Source of the DNA: an uncultured Pseudokineococcus sp. | GTDB taxonomy: Bacteria > Actinomycetota > Actinomycetes > Actinomycetales > Quadrisphaeraceae | Assembly (NCBI RefSeq): GCF_947495735.1 | Contig: NZ_CANMAA010000021.1 | Location: 1-47,855, forward strand | DNA: 47,855 nucleotides | Direction of reading: 5' to 3' | In this document: positions 33,526-42,750 of the stretch, piece by piece | Layout of the letters: the number at the start of each line of letters is the position of its first letter | Numbering within the stretch: position 1 is the first letter of the stretch | The notes under the pieces: generated by a model | Database searches by the model: none | Seen by the model: the letters and a program-made list of their open reading frames with translations, nothing else | What the model was told of the DNA's origin: nothing | Translations under genes and position numbers: made by a program

Positions 33526-34542
33526 TCACGGGGCGACGAGCGCGCCGGCGACGGGGTCGGCGGCGCCCGCACCCCGCCGCGAGCCGGTGCGCAGCAGCTC
33601 CCCGCGCCACGCGAGGTGGTCGACCTCCCGCGGGGACGCCTGCGCGAGGTCGGCGGCCAGGTCGAGCAGGCGGGCGGCGACCCACACGTCGGGCGCGCTC
33701 CCGGCGCGCGGCGGGGCGCTGCGCCCCGCCGCGGCCGCGGCCGCGCGCGGGCCGCGGTGCCAGCGGGACGCGAAGCGGCGGACGTCGTCGTCGGGCACCA
33801 CGCGCTGCGCGCCCGCCAGGACGAGCAGCCGGTGCCAGGAGCGGCCGGACGCCTGCCCCGGGACGGCGCGCCACGCCGCCCGGACGGCGTCCCAGCGGTC
33901 GCGGGCGGCCCGCAGCGCCGGGTCGCGGCTGAGGTCCTGCTCCGCGGTGGGCCAGGCGTCGGGGTCCTGCGCCGCCGGGTCGGGCTCCGCCCGCGCCGCG
34001 TCCAGGAGCTCCACCAGCTCTTCGCAGGAGCGGATGCCGTGGTCGAGGAGCACCTGCGCCCCCTCCCGGGCGGCCGTCGCCTTGAGCGGCGCGTCGAGCG
34101 CCGGACGGGCGCGGTGCCGGGTGGCACGGGCCCGCGCCCAGGCCTCGTCGCCTCCGGCGTCCCGGACGGCCGCGACGAGCACGTCGGCCCCGGCCCCCGG
34201 GGGGTGGCTCTCCCGGAAGCGGCGGACGACGCGGTCCGTGGTGGCCGCGTCGACCCGCGGGGTCCAGACCGCCTCGAGGACGGCCAGCGCGAGGGACGGG
34301 TGCGGCGCGGGCGGGTGGAGGTCCTCGCCGGCGGCCTCGAGGCGGCGCGCGGTGGCGACGAGCGCGGGGACCAGCCACGAGGCCGTCCGCCGGGCGAGGA
34401 GGTCGGGCGCCCCGGCCGGCACGACCGGGCGGAAGCGCTCGTCCTGCTCGGGCGGCACGTCCTGCTCGGGCGGCGCGTGGGCCGCGGCGGCTGCGCCGTC
34501 GCGGTCGCCGTCGGCCCCTGGTGCGGTCTGCGTCGGGTCCAT
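33526..34542 (-). CDS. Hypothetical protein
   Basis: A 338-residue soluble, Ala/Arg-rich, mostly helical protein that I do not recognise. The N-terminal 35 residues are low complexity with a PPEQDVPPEQD repeat. Notable segments are LARRTASWLVPALVATARRLEA (about 49-70), a GIRSCEELVELLDAAR helix and GRSWHRLLVLAGAQRVVPDDDVRRF (about 230-255, quoted in part), which looks like a helix-hairpin region. ATG at 34542. It lies convergent to xthA and divergent from pyrE. Confidence 0.7.
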   Translation of the reverse strand: MDPTQTAPGADGDRDGAAAAAHAPPEQDVPPEQDERFRPVVPAGAPDLLARRTASWLVPALVATARRLEAAGEDLHPPAPHPSLALAVLEAVWTPRVDAATTDRVVRRFRESHPPGAGADVLVAAVRDAGGDEAWARARATRHRARPALDAPLKATAAREGAQVLLDHGIRSCEELVELLDAARAEPDPAAQDPDAWPTAEQDLSRDPALRAARDRWDAVRAAWRAVPGQASGRSWHRLLVLAGAQRVVPDDDVRRFASRWHRGPRAAAAAAGRSAPPRAGSAPDVWVAARLLDLAADLAQASPREVDHLAWRGELLRTGSRRGAGAADPVAGALVAP

Positions 34543-34608
34543 GCCCCGACCGTGGTGCGCGGGGCCGCGCCGCGCGAGGAGGTCCGCCGCGGCTGTGGAC
34601 GGCCTCGC

Positions 34609-34614
34609 TAGCGT
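34609..34614 (+). promoter_or_regulatory. -10 box for a leaderless pyrE transcript
   Basis: TAGCGT ends 8 nt before GTG 34623, the same spacing as at xthA. Confidence 0.5.
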
Positions 34615-34622
34615 GACCGCCT

Positions 34623-35243
34623 GTGGACCAGACCCGGACAGCCCCCTCCCTCGTCGACGACGCCGGCGACGACCGCGAGCGGCTGCTCGCCCTCGTCCGC
34701 GAGAGCGCCGTCGTCCACGGGCGCGTCACGCTCTCCAGCGGCGCGGAGGCCGACTACTACGTCGACCTGCGGCGCATCACGCTCCACCACGAGGCGGCGC
34801 CCCTGGTCGGGCGCGCCATGCTGGAGCTGCTCGACGGCCGCGGGCTGGCGCCGGACGCCGTCGGCGGCCTGACGATGGGCGCCGACCCCGTCGCGGGAGC
34901 CATGCTCCACGCCGCCGCCGCCCGGGGCCGCCGGCTGGACGCCTTCGTCGTGCGCAAGCAGGGCAAGGCGCACGGCCTGCAGCGCCAGATCGAGGGCCCG
35001 GGGGTCGAGGGCCGCGACGTCGTCGCCGTCGAGGACACGATGACGACCGGCGGGTCGGTGATGACCGCGGTGGAGGCGCTGCGCGCTCACGGCGCGAAGG
35101 TCCTCGCCGTCGCCGTGCTCGTCGACCGCGACACCGGTGCCCGCGAGCGCATCGAGGCCGAGGGCCTGGACTACCTCGCCGTCTTCACCAAGGACGACCT
35201 CGGCCTCGGCGGCTCCGGCGAGGCCGACCGCCCCTCCGCGTAG
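34623..35243 (+). CDS. pyrE: Orotate phosphoribosyltransferase
   Basis: A 206-residue enzyme that makes orotidine monophosphate from orotate and PRPP in pyrimidine synthesis. The N-terminal part has LSSGAEADYYVDLRRITLH, characteristic of PyrE, and the PRPP-binding motif VVAVEDTMTTGGSVMTAV is near residues 134-151. GTG at 34623. pyrE near clpB is also seen in mycobacteria. Length is normal. Confidence 0.95.
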   Translation: MDQTRTAPSLVDDAGDDRERLLALVRESAVVHGRVTLSSGAEADYYVDLRRITLHHEAAPLVGRAMLELLDGRGLAPDAVGGLTMGADPVAGAMLHAAAARGRRLDAFVVRKQGKAHGLQRQIEGPGVEGRDVVAVEDTMTTGGSVMTAVEALRAHGAKVLAVAVLVDRDTGARERIEAEGLDYLAVFTKDDLGLGGSGEADRPSA

Positions 35244-35257
35244 GTCCGCCGGGGGGA

Positions 35258-36013
35258 CTACGCGGCGCGGACGGGCGCCGCGGAGGCGCCCTGGGGCGCG
35301 GAGCCCGCTGCGGCGCGGCCGTCGACGGCCGCCGCGGCCGCCAGGTGGCGACGCTGGTGGTCGGCCACGGCCCAGGCGAAGAGGATGGCGCCCACCATCT
35401 CCAGGAGCTCCTCGACGCTGGAGATCCCGGCGTAGAGGGCGCTCTGCTCGCCCGCGGTGTCCCAGGCCCACCCTCCGGCGAACTCCATGCCCACGGCGCC
35501 GCCGACGAAGACGGTGCCCGCGAGGACGAACCGGAGGGCGGTGCGACGGGGAAGGGCGAGGAGGAACGGGATCATGAGCACGAGGAACACGAGCATCACC
35601 GGGATGGCCAAGGCGACCCACCCGAAGCGCAGACCTGTGTCGATCCCGGCTGCTTCGAGGACTGAGCTGCCTGTCTCGTGGAGGCGGCTCCCCTCGTCCA
35701 TGGACATGTAGGCGAAGACGACAGCCAGAGCGGCCCAGTGCCAGCGCCAGCGGCTGCCCTCGAGACGCGTCGTCCGCGCGACGTCGACGAGGAGGAGCGC
35801 GCAGAGGAGGAGCAGGCTGACCGAGAACCACGCCGGGATGGTGGTCTCCGCGTCCACGGCCAGCGCGGCCATCAGGCGCTCGTACCCCACGAAGGGGTCG
35901 GTGCCGGCTGAGGCGAGTCCGACGAGCGTCGCCGAGAAGCTCGCGAGCACGAGCAGGACCGCGATCGGCAGCAGCAGCCAGAGCAGGGCGCGGGGATGGA
36001 CGGTCAGGCGCAT
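35258..36013 (-). CDS. Polytopic membrane protein of unknown function
   Basis: A 251-residue protein with about six or seven membrane segments and an Ala-rich cytoplasmic tail. Polar residues inside the helices stand out: MSMDEGSRLHE (about 102-112), GMEFAGG (about 185-191) and SVEELLEMVG (about 206-215). This arrangement of Asp, Glu and His in membrane segments could bind a metal or catalyse hydrolysis, but no family is recognised. ATG at 36013. It ends 14 bp from the convergent pyrE stop. Confidence 0.75.
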   Translation of the reverse strand: MRLTVHPRALLWLLLPIAVLLVLASFSATLVGLASAGTDPFVGYERLMAALAVDAETTIPAWFSVSLLLLCALLLVDVARTTRLEGSRWRWHWAALAVVFAYMSMDEGSRLHETGSSVLEAAGIDTGLRFGWVALAIPVMLVFLVLMIPFLLALPRRTALRFVLAGTVFVGGAVGMEFAGGWAWDTAGEQSALYAGISSVEELLEMVGAILFAWAVADHQRRHLAAAAAVDGRAAAGSAPQGASAAPVRAA

Positions 36014-36176
36014 GAGGGACTCCCGGTGCCGGTGGGGCGTCGGGCCCGTGCCCAGCGGGTGGACGGCAGATGAACTGCCTGTGACGGTACTCGCCCCCGG
36101 CCGCCGACGACGGGTCGGACGCCGTCACTCCACGTGCTCGGTCGGGTGACGCGCCCTCGACCGCGTGCGGAACCGG

Positions 36177-36206
36177 CGCCCCGGGTGACGCGCGGTAGCC
36201 GGGGCG
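36177..36206 (-). terminator. Terminator of the HAD phosphatase gene
   Basis: CGCCCCGG (36177-36184) and CCGGGGCG (36199-36206) form an 8-bp stem just beyond the stop at 36213. Confidence 0.5.
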
Positions 36207-36212
36207 AGCGCC

Positions 36213-37004
36213 TCAGACCAGGTCGACGACGTCGGCGATCGACTCGCAGACGCGCGTCGGGCGGTAGGGGTAGGAGTCCACGTCCTCGCGGCGCGTGGAC
36301 CCGGTGAGCACGAGGGTCGTCGCGAGCCCGGCCTCGATGCCCGCGACGACGTCGGTGTCCATGCGGTCGCCGACCATCGCGGTGGTCTCCGAGTGGGCCT
36401 GGATCCGGTTCATGGCGCTGCGGAACATCATCGGGTTGGGCTTGCCGACGACGTAGGGCTCGCGCCGCGTGGCCCGCGTGATGAGCGCCGCGACCGCCCC
36501 GGTCGCGGGCAGGGGCCCCTCGGCCGAGGGGCCCGTGGGGTCGGGGTTGGTGGCGATGAAGCGCGCGCCGCCGTCGATGAGCCGGATGGCGGTGGTGATC
36601 GCCTCGAAGGAGTACGTGCGCGTGTCGCCCAGGACGACGTAGTCGGGGGAGGAGGTCGTCATCGTGTACCCGGCCTCGTGGATCGCGGTGGTGAGCCCCG
36701 CCTCGCCGATCACGTAGGCCGAGCCGCCCGGCATCTGCTGGGACAGGAACTCCGCGGTCGCCAGCGCCGAGGTCCACAGGGACTCCTCGGGCACCTGCAG
36801 GCCCGAGGCCGCCAGGCGGGCCCGCAGGTCGCGGGGGGTGAACATCGAGTTGTTCGTCAGCACGAGGAAGCGCCGCTCGCGGTCGACGAGGCGCTGGAGG
36901 AAGTCCGCGGCGCCGGGCAGCGCGTGGCCCTCGTGCACCAGGACGCCGTCCATGTCGGTCAGCCAGCACTCGATCTCCGCGGGCCCCGCGCCGTCGCTGC
37001 TCAT
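36213..37004 (-). CDS. HAD-superfamily phosphatase (NagD-like, subfamily IIA)
   Basis: A 263-residue phosphatase. The nucleophile motif DMDGVLVHEG lies near residues 17-26, motif II in VLTNNS near 48-53, the IIA cap follows, then VVGKPNPMMF and the metal motif MVGDRMDTDV. Family members dephosphorylate small sugar or nucleotide phosphates; the exact substrate is unknown. ATG at 37004. The longer frame to 37343 covers the small membrane-protein gene on the other strand and is not likely translated. Confidence 0.9.
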   Translation of the reverse strand: MSSDGAGPAEIECWLTDMDGVLVHEGHALPGAADFLQRLVDRERRFLVLTNNSMFTPRDLRARLAASGLQVPEESLWTSALATAEFLSQQMPGGSAYVIGEAGLTTAIHEAGYTMTTSSPDYVVLGDTRTYSFEAITTAIRLIDGGARFIATNPDPTGPSAEGPLPATGAVAALITRATRREPYVVGKPNPMMFRSAMNRIQAHSETTAMVGDRMDTDVVAGIEAGLATTLVLTGSTRREDVDSYPYRPTRVCESIADVVDLV

Positions 37005-37160
37005 GGGGCCATGCTCCCGCTGCGGGACGCAGGGCACCAGGGCTGGGGCGCCCGGAGGCGACGGGTCGCCGGCGCGCGCGCCCGGCCCGGGGCCCCTACC
37101 GTCTCTGGCGCCGCGGACCACGGCGGCGCCCGACCCTCCCCTGACCCTGGAAAGGTCCTC

Positions 37161-37310
37161 ATGGCCACCCTGCTCTGGATCCTCGGCGTCGTCCTCATCA
37201 TCGCCGGCGTCGTCTCCCTCGTCCGCCGCCAGATCCTCTGGGGAGTCGTCCTCATCGTGGTCGGCCTGCTCGTCGGCCCCGGCCTCAGCCTCTTCGGCAT
37301 CGGCGCCTGA
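37161..37310 (+). CDS. GPGG-type small transmembrane protein (49 aa)
   Basis: A 49-residue protein with two hydrophobic stretches (LLWILGVVLIIAGVVSLV and ILWGVVLIVVGLLVGPG) joined by RRQ, ending GPGLSLFGIGA. This is the pattern of the small GPGG-motif membrane proteins widespread in actinobacteria; their function is unknown. ATG at 37161 with GGAAAGG about 8 nt upstream. Divergent from the HAD gene and 35 bp before the methyltransferase gene. Confidence 0.8.
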   Translation: MATLLWILGVVLIIAGVVSLVRRQILWGVVLIVVGLLVGPGLSLFGIGA

Positions 37311-37345
37311 CCGGCGACCGCCCCAGCACCCGCGGCCGGGCACCG

Positions 37346-38011
37346 GTGGGCGCGACGCCGCCCGCCGGTGCCGGCGCGGACGACGAGCGCGTCGTCGGCG
37401 TCGGGCCCTGGCCCGGGGGGCCGGCGGCGTGGCCCTCCGACGAGCGCTACGACCCCGAGCTGCTCGCCCACGGCGACCGGCGCAACGTCGTCGACCGCTA
37501 CCGGTACTGGAGCGTCGAGGCGGTGCGCGCCGACCTGGACCGCAGCCGCGCCGGCGTGCACGTCGCCGTGGAGAACTGGCGGCACGACCTGAACGTCGGC
37601 TCGGTGGTCCGCACCGCGAACGCCGTCAACGCCGCCGGCGTGCACGTGGTCGGCCACCGCCGGTGGAACCGCCGCGGCGCCATGGTCACCGACCGCTACC
37701 TGCACGTGCACCACCACGCCGACGCCGCCGCGCTCGCGGCCTGGGCGGCGAGCGAGGCCCTGCCCGTCCTGGGGGTCGACAACACGCCCGGTGCGGTGCC
37801 GCTGGAGACCGCCGACCTCCCCGAGCGGGTCGTGCTCCTGCTGGGCCAGGAGGGCACGGGCCTGACGGACGGGGCCCTCGCCGTCTGCGAGGCCGTCCTC
37901 GCCATCCACCAGGCCGGGTCCACGCGGTCGGTCAACGCGGGCGCCGCCGCGGCGATCGCGCTGCACGCGTGGGTGCGGCGCCACGTCTTCGGGCAGGTCC
38001 CGGGCGGGTGA
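37346..38011 (+). CDS. TrmH/SpoU-family RNA 2'-O-methyltransferase
   Basis: A 221-residue SPOUT methyltransferase that would methylate ribose in tRNA or rRNA. It shows the three family motifs: NVGSVVRTANAVNAAGV (about 86-102), VVLLLGQEGTGLTD (about 162-175) and IHQAGSTRSVNAGAAAAIALHAW (about 188-210, quoted in segments: QAGSTRSVNAGAAAA). The trefoil-knot fold binds S-adenosylmethionine. GTG at 37346 is used; no strong ribosome site. The RNA target is unknown. Followed by fba after a strong hairpin. Confidence 0.88.
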   Translation: MGATPPAGAGADDERVVGVGPWPGGPAAWPSDERYDPELLAHGDRRNVVDRYRYWSVEAVRADLDRSRAGVHVAVENWRHDLNVGSVVRTANAVNAAGVHVVGHRRWNRRGAMVTDRYLHVHHHADAAALAAWAASEALPVLGVDNTPGAVPLETADLPERVVLLLGQEGTGLTDGALAVCEAVLAIHQAGSTRSVNAGAAAAIALHAWVRRHVFGQVPGG

Positions 38012-38013
38012 GG

Positions 38014-38063
38014 CGCTCCCCGGGCGTGGAAGGATCGCGGCGAGCACGAGGGCCCGGGGAGCG
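38014..38063 (+). terminator. Hairpin between methyltransferase and fba
   Basis: CGCTCCCCGGGC (38014-38025) pairs perfectly with 38052-38063, a 12-bp stem with a 26-nt loop, directly after the methyltransferase stop. It could terminate that transcript or lie in the fba leader. Confidence 0.5.
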
Positions 38064-38138
38064 GGCCGACCGACGACGGGTCCGGCGACGGGCCCGAGCA
38101 CGCACCACGACGCCGCACCACGCCCGAGGAGGCCCCAG

Positions 38139-39170
<1,032 letters not shown>

Positions 39171-39181
39171 CGCCCGCCCGC

Positions 39182-39229
39182 GACGCACGAGGGCCCCGAC
39201 CGCCGCGGCGGTCGGGGCCCTCGTGCGTC
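39182..39229 (+). terminator. 48-bp perfect palindrome, fba terminator
   Basis: Positions 39182-39205 and 39206-39229 are exact reverse complements with no spacer, 12 bp after the fba stop. It is the longest perfect hairpin noticed in the window. Confidence 0.75.
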
Positions 39230-39530
39230 TGCCCCGCCGCGGGGGCGCGCCTGGCGCGGGGACGTCGCCCCCCGCGCCGGGGCGTGGGAGCTCATCGCGG
39301 TCGTCGCGGGCGCCCTGGTGGGGCTGACGGCGGACGACCACGTCACGCGGGGCGTGGGGACCGACCTCGGGACCGCGTCCGGGGTGGCCCGCCGATCGGG
39401 GCCGATCGGGCCCGACCGGGACCGGGAGCGGCAGTCGAGCCCGGGCGCCCTCCTGCTCGTGGGGCTGCCCGCCTCCGCGCCCGGCGCGGTCGTGCTCAGC
39501 CTCCGAGGGCGCCCCGCGGAGGGCGGCGGG
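39230..39530. other. 301-bp gap between fba terminator and the STAS gene
   Basis: A plus-strand frame from GTG 39318 is open but runs on through the STAS gene in antisense and has no ribosome site, so it is not called. CCTCCG/CGGAGG at 39500-39505/39517-39522 may terminate the minus-strand STAS gene. Nothing else seen. Confidence 0.5.
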
Positions 39531-39971
39531 TCAGGCGGCGGCGGGGCCGTCGGTGTCGTCGTCGGGGGACTCCTCGGGGACCGAGTCGTCCACGCCGGGG
39601 TCGGAGTCGACGACGTCGAGGAGGTCGTTGATCGAGGTGACCTCGATGAGGAAGCGCACCACGTCGGGCGGGCGGATGAGCACCAGCCGCGTGGTGGAGC
39701 GCGAGGCGAGTCGGGCCAGGAAGGCCACGCCCGTGGAGTCCATGAAGGTGACGTGGTGGGCGTCGACCTCCACCGGGCGACCGGCGTCCTCGGCCTCCGC
39801 GGCGGCCTCGACGAGGTCGGGGCTGACCAGCGCGTCGATCTCGCCCGTGAGGACGATCCGGGTCTTGGTCCGGCCCATGATGACGTGGACGGACCCGGCG
39901 TCGGCGTCCTCGCCGCCCGCCGTCGTCACGCCCGCTCGGGGCGGTGCCCCGGTGTTACCGTCACCCGACAT
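39531..39971 (-). CDS. STAS-domain anti-sigma-factor antagonist
   Basis: A 146-residue RsbV/SpoIIAA-like protein. The STAS core (about 28-125) contains VTFMDSTGVAFLARL, where the Ser of DSTG is the residue phosphorylated by the partner kinase. An acidic tail (DDSVPEESPDDDTDG) follows. ATG at 39971 lies 8 nt after GGAGGG. It is divergent from the LOV-phosphatase gene, whose PP2C domain could reactivate it by dephosphorylation. A second STAS gene lies at 42229-42585. Confidence 0.85.
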   Translation of the reverse strand: MSGDGNTGAPPRAGVTTAGGEDADAGSVHVIMGRTKTRIVLTGEIDALVSPDLVEAAAEAEDAGRPVEVDAHHVTFMDSTGVAFLARLASRSTTRLVLIRPPDVVRFLIEVTSINDLLDVVDSDPGVDDSVPEESPDDDTDGPAAA

Positions 39972-40034
39972 CGAGACCCTCCGACCTGCTCTCCCGGTGC
40001 TGCCGCAGGCCATGCCGCGGAACGACGGTCACGC

Positions 40035-40040
40035 TAGACG
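40035..40040 (+). promoter_or_regulatory. -10 box of the LOV-phosphatase gene
   Basis: TAGACG, 13 nt before the GTG at 40054, with GGAG between. Confidence 0.4.
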
Positions 40041-40053
40041 ATCGGAGCCGCGC

Positions 40054-42168
40054 GTGGTCAACCCGGTGCTCGGGGGCGGCCGGTCGGCCGGTCCGGGGGG
40101 AGGCGGCGACCCGTCCGCCACGGCCCTCGCCGCGGTCGCGGCGCTGGCCACCGACGTCCCCGTGGTCGTCAGCGACCCGCGCCAGGACGGCGACCCGCTC
40201 GTGTGGGTCAACCGGGCCTTCACCCGCGTCACGGGCTACCCGCCCGAGGAGGCGCTCGGTCGCAACTGCCGCTTCCTGCAGGACGCGGCGACCGATCCGG
40301 AGGCGCTGGAGCGGCTGCGCCGCGGGATGGCCTCCGGCGAGCCGGTCACCGTCGTGCTCCGCAACGTGCGCCGGGACGGCACGCCCTTCTGGAACGAGGT
40401 CTCGGTCTCCCCGGTCCACGACGAGCACGGGCGGCTGGTGCACCGCGTCGGCGTCCAGGTGGACGTGACGGCGCGCGTGGAGGCCGAGCGCTCCGCCGCC
40501 GCGGCGCGGGCGCGGCTCGTCCTGCTGGCCGACGTCGCCGAGGCCGTCGCGGAGCTCGACACCCGGCGGGCGCTCGCGCGCCTCACCCGGGTGCTCGACC
40601 GGCTCGTCCCGTGGTCGGCGGTGGTCCTGCAGCAGGGCGGGCTGCGCCTGGCGGCCGCCTCGGGCGTCGACGCGCTGCCCCCGGTGGCGCCGCTGCCCCC
40701 GCCCGACGCGCGCCGGCGCGACGACCCGCTGGCCGCGCAGGCGCTGGGCGAGGCCACGGCGCCCGTGCGGCTGCGGCTGGACGACCCCGCGGAGCCCGCC
40801 GCCGACCCGGCGGCGCCGGGCGCCCAGCCCCCGGTGGGGCGGTGGCTCGCGGCGGCGCTCGACCAGGTCGCCGTCGGCGCCGGGCCCGGCCGACCGGCGC
40901 TCGCGGTGCCCGTCCCCGGCCGCGAGGGGGTGCTCGGCCTGCTCGTCGTCGGGGACCGCGGCGCGCAGGACGCCGGGGAGGGCGGCGGGCTGGCCGAGGA
41001 CGACGTCGACCTCCTCGTCGAGGCGGCCCGCCGGCTGGGGCTCTCGCTGGACAGCGCGCGGCTGCACGAGCAGCAGCACCTGCTCGCCGAGGCGCTGCAG
41101 CGGAGCATGCTGCCGGAGCAGCCCGCGGTCCCGAACCTGGACGTCTGGTCCTACTACGCGCCGAGTAGCGACCACGCGCAGGTGGGCGGGGACTGGTTCG
41201 ACGTCATGACGCCCGGCCCCGACGCCGTGGGCCTGGTCGTGGGGGACGTCGTGGGCCACGACATCGAGGCGGCCGCCGCCATGGGCCAGCTCCGCTCGGT
41301 CGTGCGCGCCTACGCGCACGAGCAGGAGGAGCCCGGCACCGTCCTCATGCGGGTGGACCAGCTGGTCACGGGGATGCGCATCCGGCGCTCGGCGAGCCTG
41401 CTGTACGCCCGGCTCGAGGACCTCGGGGACGGCTCGTGGGAGGTCTCCTGGTCGCGCGCGGGGCACCTGCCTCCCGTGCTCGTGCAGGCCGGGCGCGCCC
41501 GCGCGCTCGAGGGCGGGGAGGGCGTCCTGGTCGGCGTGGGCGACCGCCCGCGCACGACCGCCGTCGTCGAGGCGGGGCCGGGCGACGTCCTCGTCCTGTG
41601 CACCGACGGGCTCGTCGAGCGCCGCGCGCGCTCGCTGCGCGACGGGGTGGACGCGCTGGTGGCCGCCTGCGAGGCGAGCTGGGGGACCGACGCCGCGGGC
41701 ACCGGCGAGCACCTGCTGGAGGCCCTCGGGGACGCCCCGGAGGACGACCTCGCGGTCGTCGTCGTCCGCGTCCCCGGGCGCGCGGCGGTGCGGCCGGGCC
41801 CGCGCCGCCGGCGCTGGCAGCTGCCGGGCGACCCCGGCTCGGTCGCCCGCGCCCGCCGCAAGGTGGGGCAGGTGGGCCGGCTCTGGGGCCTGGCGAGCAC
41901 GGCCCAGGCCGAGCTGGTCGCCTCCGAGCTGGTCGCCAACGCCGTCCTCCACGGGTGGGGCCCGGTCGGCCTGCGCCTGGCGCACGACGAGCGGGGGCTG
42001 CTCCTGGAGGTCGACGACTCCAACCCCTCGCCGCCGGGGGTCGTCACCGAGCGGCGCGAGGGCCCCGGGGGCTTCGGGCTGCACGTCGTCGCGCGGCTGT
42101 CGGACTGGGGATGGCGCCACTCCGGCGCCGGCAAGACCGTCTGGGCCCGGCTGCCCGACGCCCCCTGA
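40054..42168 (+). CDS. LOV-PP2C-HATPase blue-light signalling protein
   Basis: A 704-residue fusion. Residues 25-140 form a LOV domain with the photoactive GRNCRFLQ motif (Cys72 makes the flavin adduct). Residues 150-335 look like a GAF-type linker. Residues 348-572 are a SpoIIE/RsbU PP2C phosphatase with metal Asp in GGDWFD (380, 383), GDVVGHD (398, 403), CTDGL (518) and EDDLA (565). Residues 590-700 are an RsbW-like kinase domain with N box ELVANAVLHG (Asn629), DDSNPSPP and GGFGLHVV. It can therefore in principle phosphorylate and dephosphorylate STAS proteins under light control. GTG at 40054 follows GGAG. STAS genes flank it on both sides. Confidence 0.9.
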   Translation: MVNPVLGGGRSAGPGGGGDPSATALAAVAALATDVPVVVSDPRQDGDPLVWVNRAFTRVTGYPPEEALGRNCRFLQDAATDPEALERLRRGMASGEPVTVVLRNVRRDGTPFWNEVSVSPVHDEHGRLVHRVGVQVDVTARVEAERSAAAARARLVLLADVAEAVAELDTRRALARLTRVLDRLVPWSAVVLQQGGLRLAAASGVDALPPVAPLPPPDARRRDDPLAAQALGEATAPVRLRLDDPAEPAADPAAPGAQPPVGRWLAAALDQVAVGAGPGRPALAVPVPGREGVLGLLVVGDRGAQDAGEGGGLAEDDVDLLVEAARRLGLSLDSARLHEQQHLLAEALQRSMLPEQPAVPNLDVWSYYAPSSDHAQVGGDWFDVMTPGPDAVGLVVGDVVGHDIEAAAAMGQLRSVVRAYAHEQEEPGTVLMRVDQLVTGMRIRRSASLLYARLEDLGDGSWEVSWSRAGHLPPVLVQAGRARALEGGEGVLVGVGDRPRTTAVVEAGPGDVLVLCTDGLVERRARSLRDGVDALVAACEASWGTDAAGTGEHLLEALGDAPEDDLAVVVVRVPGRAAVRPGPRRRRWQLPGDPGSVARARRKVGQVGRLWGLASTAQAELVASELVANAVLHGWGPVGLRLAHDERGLLLEVDDSNPSPPGVVTERREGPGGFGLHVVARLSDWGWRHSGAGKTVWARLPDAP

Positions 42169-42198
42169 CGCCGCCGCCGCTGCGCGGCGCTCGCCCCG

Positions 42199-42217
42199 CC
42201 GCCGACCGCGTCGGCGG
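42199..42217. terminator. Shared terminator of convergent LOV and STAS genes
   Basis: CCGCCGAC/GTCGGCGG, 8-bp stem with a 3-nt loop, in the 60-bp gap between the two stops. Confidence 0.5.
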
Positions 42218-42228
42218 GACGGGCGGTC

Positions 42229-42585
42229 TCAGCGCAGGGAGGCGGCCCAGGGGCTTGGGGCCTGGTCCGGCTCGCAGCGGTGGCCGTCGACGAGGCGGAA
42301 CATGTCCAGGGCCCCGCAGACCTCGAGGACGTAGAGGGTGCGGTCGTCCCCGCCGCGCAGGGACGTGACGCCGCCGCGCCGCGAGGTCGCGTCGGCCAGC
42401 GAGATGAGGAACGCGGCGCCCGTCGAGTCGAGGAACGTGGCCCGGCACAGGTCGACGACCAGCAGCTGGCGCCGCAGGCCGCTGACGCGGGCGACGATCT
42501 CCGGGAACTCGTGGCGCGCGGAGAGGTCGAGGTCGCCGGAGACGACGAGGACGACGGCCGTGGCGGTGGTCGAGAGCTCGATCAC
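42229..42585 (-). CDS. Second STAS-domain anti-sigma-factor antagonist
   Basis: A 118-residue STAS protein. The conserved phospho-site is in ATFLDSTGAAFLISL (Ser near residue 56). It is shorter than the STAS protein at 39531 and lacks the acidic tail. GTG at 42585 follows GGAG at 7 nt. Convergent with the LOV-phosphatase-kinase gene, which is its likely enzyme partner. The sigma factor and any separate anti-sigma factor are not in the window. Confidence 0.85.
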   Translation of the reverse strand: MIELSTTATAVVLVVSGDLDLSARHEFPEIVARVSGLRRQLLVVDLCRATFLDSTGAAFLISLADATSRRGGVTSLRGGDDRTLYVLEVCGALDMFRLVDGHRCEPDQAPSPWAASLR

Positions 42586-42750
42586 CGCGGGTCTCCGCCG
42601 CCGCCGACGGCCTGCGTGCTGGCCGGGGCGCCGGCGGTCGCGATCACGGCGGAACGGTACCCACGCGCCGGAGGCCCACGCCCGCCGAGCGGTCGGGGCG
42701 GACCCGATCGGGGGAGCGGCCCGCCCGCGCGGTCCGCCACACTGGCGGCC

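Noticed and set aside
39318-40037. 239-codon plus-strand frame over the STAS gene
   Set aside because: Antisense to a well-supported STAS gene; no ribosome site.
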